NCBI RefSeq assembly: GCF_013373865.1
Contig: NC_050474.1
Span: 14,447,045-14,511,044 of the forward strand
DNA length: 64,000 bases
Origin: Monomorium pharaonis
Taxonomy: Eukaryota; Arthropoda; Insecta; Hymenoptera; Formicidae
Reading direction: 5' to 3'
Part shown: one piece after another, positions 22,703 to 33,264 of the stretch
Layout: each line of letters begins with the position of its first letter
How positions within the stretch are numbered: position 1 is the first letter of the stretch
Position numbers and translations under genes: made by a program
The notes under the pieces: generated by a model
Databases searched by the model: none
Told to the model about the DNA's origin: nothing
Seen by the model: only the letters and a program-made list of their open reading frames with translations

Positions 22703-23026
22703 CTATAGCACCAACGTATGTCCCATTAGACAATTGATAACCATATGATTTGTTATCCATTGGATTTATCTGTTTCAGTTGAAAATTCATATCTCGGGAT
22801 ATTATATTTAGCATATAATCGTCAAATTTTGTGAAGACATCAGCATAATCGTAATGTACACTTGATCCAGGTTCTATCGGTTCCGTGGCTGTTTGGTTTC
22901 GTTTAAAGTAACCAACTTTTAATTCATATCCATTTAGATTTTTTGTACGGCGATATGTTAAATGTGACAGCAGATTTGATGCTTCCTCTGCTGTTTTTAC
23001 ATGTATAATTTCGACTTTACCCCACA
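22703..23026 (-). CDS. Ionotropic receptor, exon with first ligand-binding lobe (S1)
   Basis: Reads LNGYELKVGYFKRN, then DYMLNIISRDMNFQLKQI and SNGTYVGAIG, the S1 pattern of IRs. The donor is GCTATAG/GTACATAC (GT at 22702-22701), followed by a 92 bp intron. The acceptor is either TTTTAG at 23028-23027 or ATTCAG at 23045-23044; the latter would start the exon at 23043 and add KCLILV. Upstream N-terminal exons were not found. IRs are ligand-gated cation channels in chemosensory neuron membranes. Confidence 0.75.
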
Positions 23027-23329
23027 CTAAAATCAAACATTTGCTGAATATTTATTTACAATTTTTTTCTCAATTCACATAGCATTCTACGTAACGAATG
23101 GAATCTCATATGGACATCAGAATATTGCAATAGGGGAGATAGTGGCAATATAGTGTACTTAAGGAAAAGTAGAATATTTTCAATAAAAAATGATTTAAAT
23201 GTAATAAAATAAAGGATAAAATTAAAGTTAAACCTCTTATCTATTAGCATGTGATTGATTTATTAAAATTTTCATTATATGTTGTGAGCAAGACGCTCAA
23301 ACCAAAAAGATAAGAAAAGGTGTTAGTGA

Positions 23330-23480
23330 CACGCTTTGTGGTGGCGTAGATCGGTACATCGGACAGCATTGAACGTATTGTGCGAGGTATCGCGCAATCC
23401 ACTCGAAATTAACGCAATGCTTCTTAGACATTTGCTGAGTTGTGCATTAGGCTATCGCAACAAGGCTTAGCTGATCGCCG
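23330..23480 (+). repeat. Dispersed repeat B, copy 1
   Basis: CAGCATTGAACGTATTGTGCG and AAATTAACGCAATGCTTC recur at 31246-31390, just right of foldback element 4. Probably part of an LTR or leader of a Gypsy-like element, given the gag-like sequence that follows. Confidence 0.5.
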
Positions 23481-23829
23481 CATCAAAAAGCGTAATGTCG
23501 TATTAATGTAAGTCTGATACACATGAATTGTTACGCAAATTAAGCGTAGGACAAATACACGATTGTATATCGTAAACACCGATTGACTCCCAGTAACCGC
23601 AATTACTGTAATCAATAACTAAAGTAGCTATCGAAATAAAAACGGTGCACAAACGCGAACGTGTCAGCGCAGGGCGCCATACGATATCATGAAATAAACA
23701 TCAACGCGAACTCAGCGTAATGAAAAAAAAAGTGCGCATATTATTATTATGGAACGTAAATATCCACTGAACAAACTAATATCAATATTAGTTTGTTCAG
23801 TGGATATTTGATACCGCTCTAATATTGTT

Positions 23830-24600
23830 CAAGACGCGCTCACTGAAAAATTCGATAACGCGATAAGAGTTTTGGATAACCGAGTGAACCCTCCGCTGAA
23901 TATAACGATTAAACGCGCATTCTCGATACAGAGATCAGAGTTCAACCTAATAGACAAACATCACGACAAACAACATGGACGTACGTTTATCAACGCGGTC
24001 CGACGTAGCAAGCTAGAAATACGAATGCGTTACTTCGCGTGCTCCGGGAAGAACCCGAAAAAGAAGCACAAGAACTTCGCAATGCGCACGAGTAAAGTGA
24101 AAGTACACCGGTAGCGCTGCAAATAAATAAGCAACTAATACATTCCATGGAATGTATTAGTTGCTTATTTATTTGCAGCATGGAATGTATTAGTTGCTTA
24201 TTTATACGATGCTATATGAGCTACTATTCGAGATTCGCGAACTCCGTTTCTAATTCAGAAACCGAAACGAAACCCTTCGCCGGGAGAGAAAGCCAGGAAT
24301 ACACAACGCCCTGTCATGCATTAGAACTCTGTTGTACGGTCTATCACCCAGAAACGTACGGCACCAGCGAAGATCTAACAGTACCTAAGTCTAAAGAAAG
24401 CACGAAATATGATCCCTGAGATCAATGGAATACTCGAAAAATCGGATTCGAGAATTTTTAAACGCAAGCTCCTACGCAATAAAGAACATACACCCGGCGC
24501 GGAAGAATACACACTGCTCGACGCGATACTACACACAAAATTCAAGGGAAAAGCAACAATGGACTTTCACATCCGCGACATAGAGAGTGTCGGCGCGTGA
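23830..24600 (+). pseudogene. Possible Gypsy-type gag remnant with palindromic duplications
   Basis: Interrupted frames read VLDNRVNPPLNITIKRAFSI, FNLIDKHHDKQHGRTFINAV and, further on, YGLSPRNVR-like text that resembles LTR-retrotransposon gag. Homology is from memory and weak. A 64 bp perfect palindrome (24116-24179) and a third direct copy of its arm interrupt the frame, and another palindrome precedes it (23758-23809). Confidence 0.35.
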
Positions 24601-25477
24601 CTACTCACTTGCACTGATCACGCACAGAACATATGACGCCGGAATCGCCCAGCGCTGAGCGTCGCGAGATGGAAATGCGGGATGAGGTTGAGCAGGGAGG
24701 TCACACCATTAAAGACAAATATACCTTGCACTATTCCTTTCATTCACTAAAAGGTACATGGGCGCATGCCCTTGGATAGAACGAGATAGCGGGGCGCCGA
24801 ACGAACGGAGATCTTGAACCCCCGGAGATGCGATAGATCGACGCGACGGAAATCTTGCCGAGTCACAGTGGTCCGGGAGACCCGAAAAAGTGGCCAAAAG
24901 TCAATTACAGAATTGGGAAAAAACTGTATGTCATCATTATCTAGACATGTTAATGAACATATGAAACAATTTTTACGCATAATAATTAATTATTGTTCCG
25001 TTGATGTATGTTCAAATATGAAAATTAATTATTTGTTAGGAAGCTTACGTTGTTGCAATTAGTTATTAGTTTTATATATTATTTTTATAAGCATTTTTTA
25101 TTTTGTTTTACACATTCATGTAGAAACTTCATCAGAAGACAAAAAAGTTAAAAAATATGCACACTAATTTAATAAATAAAGTGTTTTACTCATGAATTGC
25201 GTAATTTTTACTAATGTTGCTGCTACCGTTTGATTACTCCAGAAAACTCCACTTCAAAAAAAAATTTTTTAAACATTAATGTGAAGTGTATTGAATATAC
25301 TACAATCCTAGCCTGCTCAAATTTGCTCGTTTTTAGATTTGATGAAAAAATTTCATGAAAACTAAGTTCGTGCGCCGTGGTCGGCGCTTGTAGTTCGTGC
25401 AATTTCCTATGTCGCGCGCAAAGCACCGCTGCGTCGATTCACTATGTACTCATTATGTATTATCTTTGCATCAATTG

Positions 25478-25663
25478 ATTCCTCTCATTATTCTGAGCAT
25501 AAAAATATTAAGGTACAATTGTCGAAAAATTAATAGTTTACGAGATATTTTATACTTTATGTCGAAAAATGTCAGAATAAAGTATAAAATATCTCGTAAA
25601 CTATTGATTTTCCGGCAATTCTACCTTAATACTTTTATATGCAGAATAATCCAAGGAATCATA
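25478..25663. repeat. Long palindrome within the Transib left region
   Basis: Arms of about 80 bp (outer GATTCCT/AGGAATC, inner AGTTTACGAGATATTTTATA and complement) around an 18 bp loop. Probably a nested MITE. Confidence 0.65.
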
Positions 25664-26179
25664 TTATATATAAAAAATTATATAATTCCATGTAAAAAAA
25701 TGACGATTACCGTCATATGATCTTAAAAAGTTAAGCTTTTTAAAAATTAATTTTATTATTATTTATCCCTCTCCAAACCCTACAACTTTTGTCTGAAACA
25801 CTTCCGCATCTTCCATATTTTTCGAGATTTTTTAGGGTTTCCAGACTTTGTTCCTCCTTCTTTCCTACCTTGCTGTAGTACGTGGCTCCGCCATTAGGCG
25901 GCGTGCGGCTTTCAATTTCTCGTAAGGAAAGAAACGCACACAATAGAATAAAAGGCGCAGCATTTTGAAATTTTTCACCGATTTTTCATCTGGGGATCCA
26001 GGCCCCTGCTTATGTATGTTATATCATTCGACGTTGCATTTATGCACCTTCTATACACAATACACACAGTATTATAATAGATTACTTTAATAATATTTTA
26101 TTGGATGACATTGTTAATGTATATTCATTTTTGAATATTTATATTGATTTTCATTATTCTAAATATTTTATTGGAGACA

Positions 26180-28360
26180 ATGACAGAATTTACAAAAAGG
26201 GAGATTTTCGAGCAATATTCAAAAAAGAAAAATATAAATTCTGTTATTAATTATATTCTTCTTAAAATGAATATTCAAATTTCGGATGTACATTCCGATT
26301 CTATAACATCTTTGAAAAATGCAATCACATCTTTAAAAGTTAAATGTTCTGCTAAATTCCAAGCTGCCTGTCGAATAAAAGAACGATTTGAGTTAAAAAA
26401 TTTCGAGTGGCTAAACTCAAACTTTAACGTTCCTACATTGCAATTAATTAATGATAGGTACAATAACAAAGCTTCTTCTAATTCTGGAATTGGTTTTGAT
26501 CGTCCAGTTAAAGAATTTAAAGACAAATCTGATCGATCGAAGCGTCGGGAAGCTGCAACAATTAGTGCTCAACATAATCACGATCCGTGGAGAATTCTTA
26601 CAGCATGTCGACATGCAGCAAGACGTTCAGGAGAAAAAGATTTGTCTTTTATTTTAAACGAACTTTCTAAAAATCCAGAAAGACCTAAAAAAATCCGAAA
26701 ATTATTTAATGACACAACTGTGACTGAAATTAGAAAAAAGACTCCGTTAGAAGCTTTGGGATTTATACTGGACAACTCTGTATCTCGAAATTTATATACT
26801 AATATGCGATTGGAATCAAAATCATCTGGTGCCGATATTTGGCCTCCTTACAATGAGGTTACAGAAGCCAAAGCACAATTACGACCGCCGAAAGAGACTA
26901 TTTTCATTGATGATTGCGCAGCTAAGGTTTCACTTCAAGCATTATTAAACCACACTGCCGAGCGGCTTGTATTATTACAAAAAGAAGTAGTTCTTCATGC
27001 TTTAAATATTTCCAATTTAACAGAAATAGAAATAGTACTGTCGTGTTCTTGGGGGTTTGACGGTAGTAGCGGATTCTCTTCTTATAAGCAACAGTACAAA
27101 GGTGAGCATAAAAATGAAAATGTAAGCGATGAGAACCTATTTGCTACTACAGTGATCCCACTAAGATTATCCACAGAGAATGGATTAATAATATGGAACA
27201 ACAACAGTTCGCAGTCTGAAAGACTCTGTCGTCCAGTTGAGCTACGGTATATCAAAGAATCAAAGGATGTCATACTACAGCAAAAGGAAGCATTTGAACA
27301 TGAAATTGAACAACTGCAAACGTTGAAAATTGTATTGGATGATCGCTCTATATTTGTTCATTTTGCATTACACCTGACCTTAATAGACGGTAAAGTACTG
27401 GCCATAATTACGAATACATCAATGCAAAGTTGTCCTATTTGCCATGCTACGCCGAAGAATTTTAATGATTTATCGCATGTAACAACCAAAACTTCATTTG
27501 TTCCTGATCCTAAATCTCTTCAATATGGAATTAGTCCCTTACACGCATGGATCAGATTTTTAGAATGCTGTCTGCATATTGCGTATAGATTGGACATACA
27601 AAAATGGCAAGTGAGACTTAATGACGATAAAATTAAATTTGCAGAGCGAAAGGCCTATATTCAAAAAGTAATTTGGGAAAAGTTAGGTTTAAAAGTTGAT
27701 GTGCCTAAACAAGGGGGTAGTGGTACCAGCAATGACGGTAACACGGCTCGTAGAGCATTTCAAGATCCTGCTCTGTTTGCTACTTGTCTTGGTTTAAACC
27801 AAACACTGATTGAAAACTTTCGAATTATTTTAATTGCTCTCTCTTGTAAGTTTCCTCTCAATGCTAATCTATTTGAAGAATATTGTAGATCTACTGCTGA
27901 GATTTACATTTCTGAGTACAAATGGTATCCTATGCCACCGACAGTACACAAAATCTTAATGCATTCCAGCCAGATTATTAGAAATAGTGCATTTCCTTTA
28001 GGGATGCTTGGAGAAGAAGCTTCCGAAGCTAGAAATAAAAATTATAAGAACTTTCGAGAATTTCATTCCAGGAAGCATAGCCGTACAGCAAACCTCACTG
28101 ATGTATTCAACAGAGCATTGGATTCATCAGATCCCATTTTATCAACGATGTGTCTTGATTCTCGAATTCGAAAAAGGAAACGATTATCTTTACCTGAAGC
28201 AGTCAAAAACTTGCTTCTAACTCCTAATGTACAAGGCACTACCTTTGAAGCACGTACTGAGGAAGTGGAAGCAACAGAATTAAACTGGATTGGATTATCA
28301 GAGACTGATGAGCAGCAGTTAGATAAACTTGAGCTATCGGATGGAGAATGCAAATGCTAA
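26180..28360 (+). CDS. Transib / RAG1-like DDE transposase
   Basis: An uninterrupted single-exon ORF; the start at 26180 (MTEFTKREIF) is preferred over the upstream ATG at 26144, which adds 12 hydrophobic codons. Counting from 26144 there are 738 residues. A central GFDGSSG places an Asp at 306, LTLIDGK an Asp at 415 (109 apart, as in RAG1, D600-D708), and SCPICHA a zinc-binding pair at 430-433. EEASEARNKNYKNFRE supplies the catalytic Glu (625 or 628) in the context RAG1 has around E962. The product would cut at CACAGTG ends by nick-hairpin chemistry. It ends with an acidic tail. No disabling mutation seen. Confidence 0.78.
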   Translation: MTEFTKREIFEQYSKKKNINSVINYILLKMNIQISDVHSDSITSLKNAITSLKVKCSAKFQAACRIKERFELKNFEWLNSNFNVPTLQLINDRYNNKASSNSGIGFDRPVKEFKDKSDRSKRREAATISAQHNHDPWRILTACRHAARRSGEKDLSFILNELSKNPERPKKIRKLFNDTTVTEIRKKTPLEALGFILDNSVSRNLYTNMRLESKSSGADIWPPYNEVTEAKAQLRPPKETIFIDDCAAKVSLQALLNHTAERLVLLQKEVVLHALNISNLTEIEIVLSCSWGFDGSSGFSSYKQQYKGEHKNENVSDENLFATTVIPLRLSTENGLIIWNNNSSQSERLCRPVELRYIKESKDVILQQKEAFEHEIEQLQTLKIVLDDRSIFVHFALHLTLIDGKVLAIITNTSMQSCPICHATPKNFNDLSHVTTKTSFVPDPKSLQYGISPLHAWIRFLECCLHIAYRLDIQKWQVRLNDDKIKFAERKAYIQKVIWEKLGLKVDVPKQGGSGTSNDGNTARRAFQDPALFATCLGLNQTLIENFRIILIALSCKFPLNANLFEEYCRSTAEIYISEYKWYPMPPTVHKILMHSSQIIRNSAFPLGMLGEEASEARNKNYKNFREFHSRKHSRTANLTDVFNRALDSSDPILSTMCLDSRIRKRKRLSLPEAVKNLLLTPNVQGTTFEARTEEVEATELNWIGLSETDEQQLDKLELSDGECKC

Positions 28361-28966
28361 GAATACAAAACTCAGATAGTACTGGCTCTATGATAAGTGT
28401 GATATATATACAAACACAAAATATTATAAGAGAAATTTATAGAAACTTATATAAAAAAAGTTTCTAATTTAAAAACATGTTTAATATTTAAAAACCTCCC
28501 AAAATACAACATAATAAAAACATAAAAAAGTAAAAAATTAAAAAAAAAAATAAAAACAATAAAAAATAAAAAAAAGTAAAAAAGTGGAGTCTTAAGTCGC
28601 GCTGCAACCTCCTCGTGGTGGACTCTGGAAACTATATTTAGGCTAATCGCAGACGCATTTACAAAATAATTTTTATTATAACAAAAATATCATGTAAATT
28701 GATACATCACATTATATCAACATCATATAGTACATCAAGCAAATTTTTTAAAAAGTAATGAGCCTTTTTGAGCAAATTAAATTTATTTTTCCATTGTTGA
28801 TCGCCATTTTGAATCCGCCATTTTGATTTTTATGATTTCAATATCATATTCGTAATCAGCGACCTCGAAAACATTATATTAGTACGTAATTGTACAATTC
28901 AAATAGAAATTATCTTAAGTCGGACTCTTGGCCACTTTTTTGGGTCTCCCGGACCACTGTGCGAGT

Positions 28967-29892
28967 GTGACACCCTTCCGGAGCGGAGATCTTGAGCGCG
29001 TATGGATAAGATGACGCGAATCGCAAGAGGGTGTCGCGACCGCGAGCCACCGCTATCACGCGCGTCACCAACACTGTGAACGATAAATCTTGATTTATCA
29101 CGAAGAGTGAATTCGAATCGGAAGCGGTTCGCACGCAATGCAGCACGGCTTCCGATTGACAGAGATAGATGCACAAATGTACAGCGAAGCAGTACGGTCT
29201 ACTGTTCGCGAAAATAATAAGAATACTTTGAGTATGCGGGTGCTCGATGGAGGCAGAAGCGCACGACTAACCTGCAGGCGAACGCTTACACGAAAATCGG
29301 ACGAACCGCTGGGATCGCGCTCCAAGCCCATTGGCCAAAATTCGATTAGGAGACAGCGTTTCACGTGTCGCACCCGGGAAACGCTGGCTCGAGCGTGCTC
29401 AAGACACGCGTCTCTCGCGTGTCAGGAAACAGCTGATCGCAGCGGCTCGAGCCCGATATGAGCAATAGAATCGCGAACAGAGAGTTTTGACTAATTAAAA
29501 AGAGAACTAAAGAAGGAATATTTAGGCAAACGCAGTACCGTCCACCTGCAGCTTGAATTCAATTCACTGAAGCAGAAAGCTAACGAAACTGCAAAGAAAT
29601 TCGGACAGCGAGTAGATAACTTTGCCATGGAGTTGTATAAGTCAAATGATCGGGATATGTACGTGAAGCGTACATAACCCGATACGCTGCGGCCGTGCGC
29701 GCCGAACTCGAATCATCGTTCGAGTTCTCGTCGCTGTCGCTGCTCACTGATTCCGAGCATTTTATCATTTTAATTTCTTTATTCTTATATTTGCTGTTCT
29801 TAGCTTCCGTCTATTTACCGTTTTTTACTCTTACTTTGGACTAAGGATCATTTTCCTTTTTAGGGTGCTTGTGTAGTTTCCAGCATCTGTTT
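28967..29892 (+). other. GC-richer flank with a Gypsy-gag-like fragment
   Basis: 29510-29660 translates to LQLEFNSLKQKANETAKKFG and QRVDNFAMELY, resembling LTR-retrotransposon gag. Upstream (28967-29460) is GC-rich with an undisrupted frame at 29138-29461 lacking any known domain, perhaps an LTR/leader. No complete element can be delimited. Confidence 0.35.
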
Positions 29893-29912
29893 CAGGCGTT
29901 TCCGGATTTTTT

Positions 29913-31245
29913 GAGTAGCACTCACTTGGACACGGTTCAAATAAACACTGTGCATTTGAACGCAAAAAAAAATTTATTAAAAATGTACACCAGTTATATG
30001 CACACGTAAAATTTGACCACCGGATATTTGCACACGAAAAAATGCCCACCGTTCACTTGGACACGTAAAAAAGTTCCACACCATGCATTTGCTTACCGCT
30101 CACTTGCACACTGTTCACTTGCTCACCACTTATTTGCACACCAAGAAATGCGCACCGATCATTTGCACATGGAAAGATGCGCACCGATCGTTTGCACACG
30201 GAAAGATGAGCACTGATCATTTGCATACGGAAAGATGCGCACTGATCATTTGCACACGGAAACCCTGGTGAAAATAGAAAATTGAAGCGTAAGTCGAATG
30301 TAAAGGGGGAATAATAGAAGCGTTAACAAACTTTCTACGAAGTGTAAATTAAAACAATGAAATGTAAAAGAAGTGTTAACGCTTCTTTTACATTTCATTG
30401 TTTCAATTTACGCTTCGTAAAAGGTTTGTTAACGCTTCTATTACTCTCCCTTTACATTCGACTTACGCTCTTACTCTCCCTTTATATTCAACTTACGCTC
30501 CGAGTTTACATTTTTAGGGAAGATGCACACCGATCATTTGCACACTGTTCATTTGGACACGGTGCTTTTGGACACCGTTTATTTGCACACCGCTCAGTTG
30601 CACACCGTTCAATTGCACACCATTTAAGTCGCAAACTCATGTGGTGCAGTAAATGCTTTACATACACACACACACACACACACGGGGGGGGGATGCAAGG
30701 GGGGCCTTCGGCTCTCCTTCCCGTACCCACCCCGTCCAAGTCGCTAACTCATGTAAACATTGCAAACGCAGTCATAATGTATGAATATTTAATATGCGTT
30801 TGATTGAATGGTGTGCAATTGAACGGTGTGCAACTGAACGGTGTGCAACTGAACGGTGTGCAAATAAACGGTGTGCAACTGTACGGTGTGCAAATGAACA
30901 GTGTGCAAATGGCTGGTGCACATCTTTCAGTGTGCAAGTGATTGGTGTGCATCTTTTCATGTGCAAATGAGTGGTGGGCAAGTGAACGATGTGCAAGTAA
31001 ATGATGCGCAAGTGAGCAATGTGCAAATGAATGGTGTGCAGCTTTTACATGTCCATGTGAACGGTGGGCATTTTTTCGTGTGCAAATATCTAGTGGCCAA
31101 ATTTTACATGTGCATGTAACTGGTGTACATTTTTAATAAAATTTCTTTTGTGTCCAAATGCACAATGTGCAAATGCACCATGTCCTAAAGCACCGTGTCC
31201 AAATGCACCGTATTCATTTGAACCGTGTGCAAGTGCACCGCTCCC
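29913..31245. mobile_element. Foldback-type element 4
   Basis: Left end GAGTAGCACTCACTTGGACACGG; right end (reverse complement) GGGAGCGGTGCACTTGCACACGG. The arms are arrays of a 15 bp unit, GTGTGCAAATGAACG and variants, with GGAAAGATGCGCACCGATCA spacers in the left arm. The core (30630-30765) has CAAACTCATGTGGTGCAG, (CA)n, the GC hairpin and GTCGCTAACTCATGT. A palindromic MITE (30287-30468) interrupts the left arm. CCAGCATC occurs at about 29879 and 31244, a possible but uncertain target duplication. Confidence 0.75.
30287..30468. mobile_element. Palindromic MITE inside foldback element 4
   Basis: Near-perfect inverted arms of about 88 bp share GCGTAAGTCGAATGTAAAG, AATAGAAGCGTTAACAAAC and CAATGAAATGTAAAAGAAG, and meet at GTGTTAACGC near 30378. 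A partial duplicate of the outer end follows (to 30503). Confidence 0.7.
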
Positions 31246-31390
31246 AGCATCAAGCGTATTGCGCGAGGTACCGTGCAATCTGTTCAAAATTAACGCAATG
31301 CTCCTTAAACAGCACTTGCTATCTAAACAAATTCTTGGATCACTGACCGAGTTGCGCATTAATATAATGCTCCCCTTCCACGACTAAATG
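31246..31390 (+). repeat. Dispersed repeat B, copy 2
   Basis: Same sequence as 23330-23480 (AGCATCAAGCGTATTGCGCG, AAATTAACGCAATGCTCC). It abuts the right end of foldback element 4. Confidence 0.5.
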
Positions 31391-31479
31391 ATCAAAATTG
31401 TCAAATATATAAACGGCTAGAAAAAAGCGAGACGGGTTAATTGGAAGGGTCCCCTGACGGGTCAACTTAATAACAATTA

Positions 31480-32455
31480 GTCAGTATAGACAATATAGAC
31501 AAGTACTAAATGCATACCAGACTAAATTTTTGATCGAATAGCCAGACCGAATAGGCCTAACTAGACAGATTTTGTACATGTAAACGTCTAGATATGACCT
31601 GGAATTAGTACAAAACGTCTAGTAGTCCGTTTAAATTTTGTTGTCGCAAAAATACTGCGTCGAAATTATAGCTCGTCCAAATCTGGTCCAGATTATTTGA
31701 ATAAAATCCATCCAGATTTAGTCTAAGATTTATCCAGAAAATTGATGTCTACTCTTCATTAAAAATTATTGAAAACTAGTCAAAATATTTAACAATTCAA
31801 GGCGACAATTTGTCTAAATTATATCCAAGATTTATTCAATCCTGACGAGACAAATTGGCAAAAAATAAACAATACAGACAAATGCTAGATGTATATTTCA
31901 GAGGGTGGCACTCACGATTCAAATGAACACGGTGTTTTTTGACACGATATTTTGCGCACTGTTCATTTGCACAACGTTCATTTGGACACGGTGCTTTTGG
32001 ACACCGTTCATTTGCACAGTGTTCAGTTGCACACCGCTCACTTGCACGTACAGTTGGACACAAAAAGAAACGGACACATACACACACGCGCGCGCGCACA
32101 CACACACGGAGGCCTTCGGCTCCTCTCCCGCACCCACCCCGTCAGTAGGATGCCCTTGACATAGTTATTTCTCACTGTGTCCAAGTGAACGGTGTGCAAA
32201 TGAACGGTGTGCAACTGAACAGTGTGCAAATGAACGGTGTGCAACTAAACGGTGTACAAATGCACGGTGCGCAAAATATCTAAAAGCAGAGTGTACAAAT
32301 GCACCGTGTCAATTTGAACCGTGTGCAAATGTACCGCTCTCTATTTCACATAATATTTTGATCAAATAGACATAACTGGACAAATTTTGTACTAAACGTT
32401 CAAATATAATCCGGAATTAATATAAAATGTCTAGTATAGTTTGTCGCCGTCGATA
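31480..32455. repeat. Diverged tandem duplication, second copy hosting foldback element 5
   Basis: 31490-31640 and 31860-31900 plus 32342-32455 are two copies of one unit. Landmarks are AATA(C/T)AGACAA, TTTTGATC, AAATTTTGTAC, AGTACAAAACGTCTAGTA and TTTGTTGTCG or its variant. The first copy shows the unoccupied site. Confidence 0.6.
31901..32341. mobile_element. Foldback-type element 5 (short)
   Basis: 441 bp, left end GAGGGTGGCACTCAC, right end (reverse complement) GAGAGCGGTACATTTGCACACGG. A 7 bp target duplication TATTTCA flanks it (31894-31900, 32342-32348). The arms use the same 15 bp GTGTGCAAATGAACG family as element 4. The core is reduced to (CA)n, GGAGGCCTTCGGCTCC and CCCGCACCCACCCCGTC. 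Confidence 0.8.
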
Positions 32456-33256
32456 GGCCAGTAACTTCATCATAATCTTTTTCTTCGTAATATTTTTTTA
32501 CAATATTTTTACGATACGTACAAGGAAGTGTCACAGGTGTCCGACGCCAATTTGATTCTCCATGAAATATGTGGTTGAACAAAAAAATCAACGAAACGTA
32601 TTTTTTTAATGTGCGGAATTTCATGTTTAGAGGGTAAAACACTCCTTCGAGAAAACGAGAAAAACGGAAGTATAAGAAAAAAAAATTTTTTTTAATAAAA
32701 ATTGTGCGATTTTAAAAGTACTTCGAAGTTATAAAAAAAATTTTAATTTTTTTGAATTACAAAATAGCTCCACTTTTAAAGGGGTGTTTCACCCTTTAAA
32801 CGTGAAATTACGCATTTAAAAAATATACGTGTCTCTTTGATTTTTGTGTTTAACGACATATTTCATGTAGAATAAAATTGACGTTGAACGACCGTGATAC
32901 TTTTCTCGTTGGCTAATATTGTTTGTTATAATACTTTTATATTTCTATAATACGCAAAGTTGCAAAAGTCAAAAGTTTTTATATTTATACTTTTGATTCT
33001 TTTGTGTGATACTATGTGCAAGATATTGATACTTTTGTGATGCTGATATGTAAGATCCAAAGAGAATTAATTATTCATTTTTTTTAAATAAAAATGGTTG
33101 TGCGAATATTTGTAATGTTCTATATCTCCCTGTAAGTTCTCTTATAACCGCAATCTTTTTTCTCTTTTCAGTAAATTATTAATTATGTTCATTATGTATA
33201 TTCTGTATGAGCGGCGACCTGCGTGTGGACGCTTCCCGTATATCGATCTCTTGATA
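32456..33256. other. AT-rich DNA, no gene
   Basis: Low-complexity, mostly AT. No recognised element before the P-like insertion. Confidence 0.4.
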
Positions 33257-33264
33257 GATGGGAT

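Larger units (their letters stand above)
24864..28961 (+). mobile_element. Complete Transib element
   Basis: TIRs of about 39 bp begin CACAGTGGTCCGGGAGACC and match with two or three mismatches (24864-24902; 28923-28961). Both sides carry the 5 bp duplication CGAGT (24859-24863, 28962-28966). CACAGTG is the recombination-signal heptamer, and Transib elements are known for such ends and 5 bp duplications. The only long ORF (26180-28360) is a RAG1/Transib-like transposase. Ends, target duplication and ORF agree. Interior sequence outside the ORF is AT-rich and includes a nested palindrome (25478-25663). Confidence 0.85.

Noticed and set aside
23056..23250. N-terminal exon of the ionotropic receptor
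   Set aside because: The frame is open but has no receptor motif, and it would need an intron of about 30 bp to join the next exon.
29138..29461. Open frame of 107 codons
   Set aside because: Arg/Ser/Thr-rich translation of a GC-rich stretch next to gag-like sequence; no motif.
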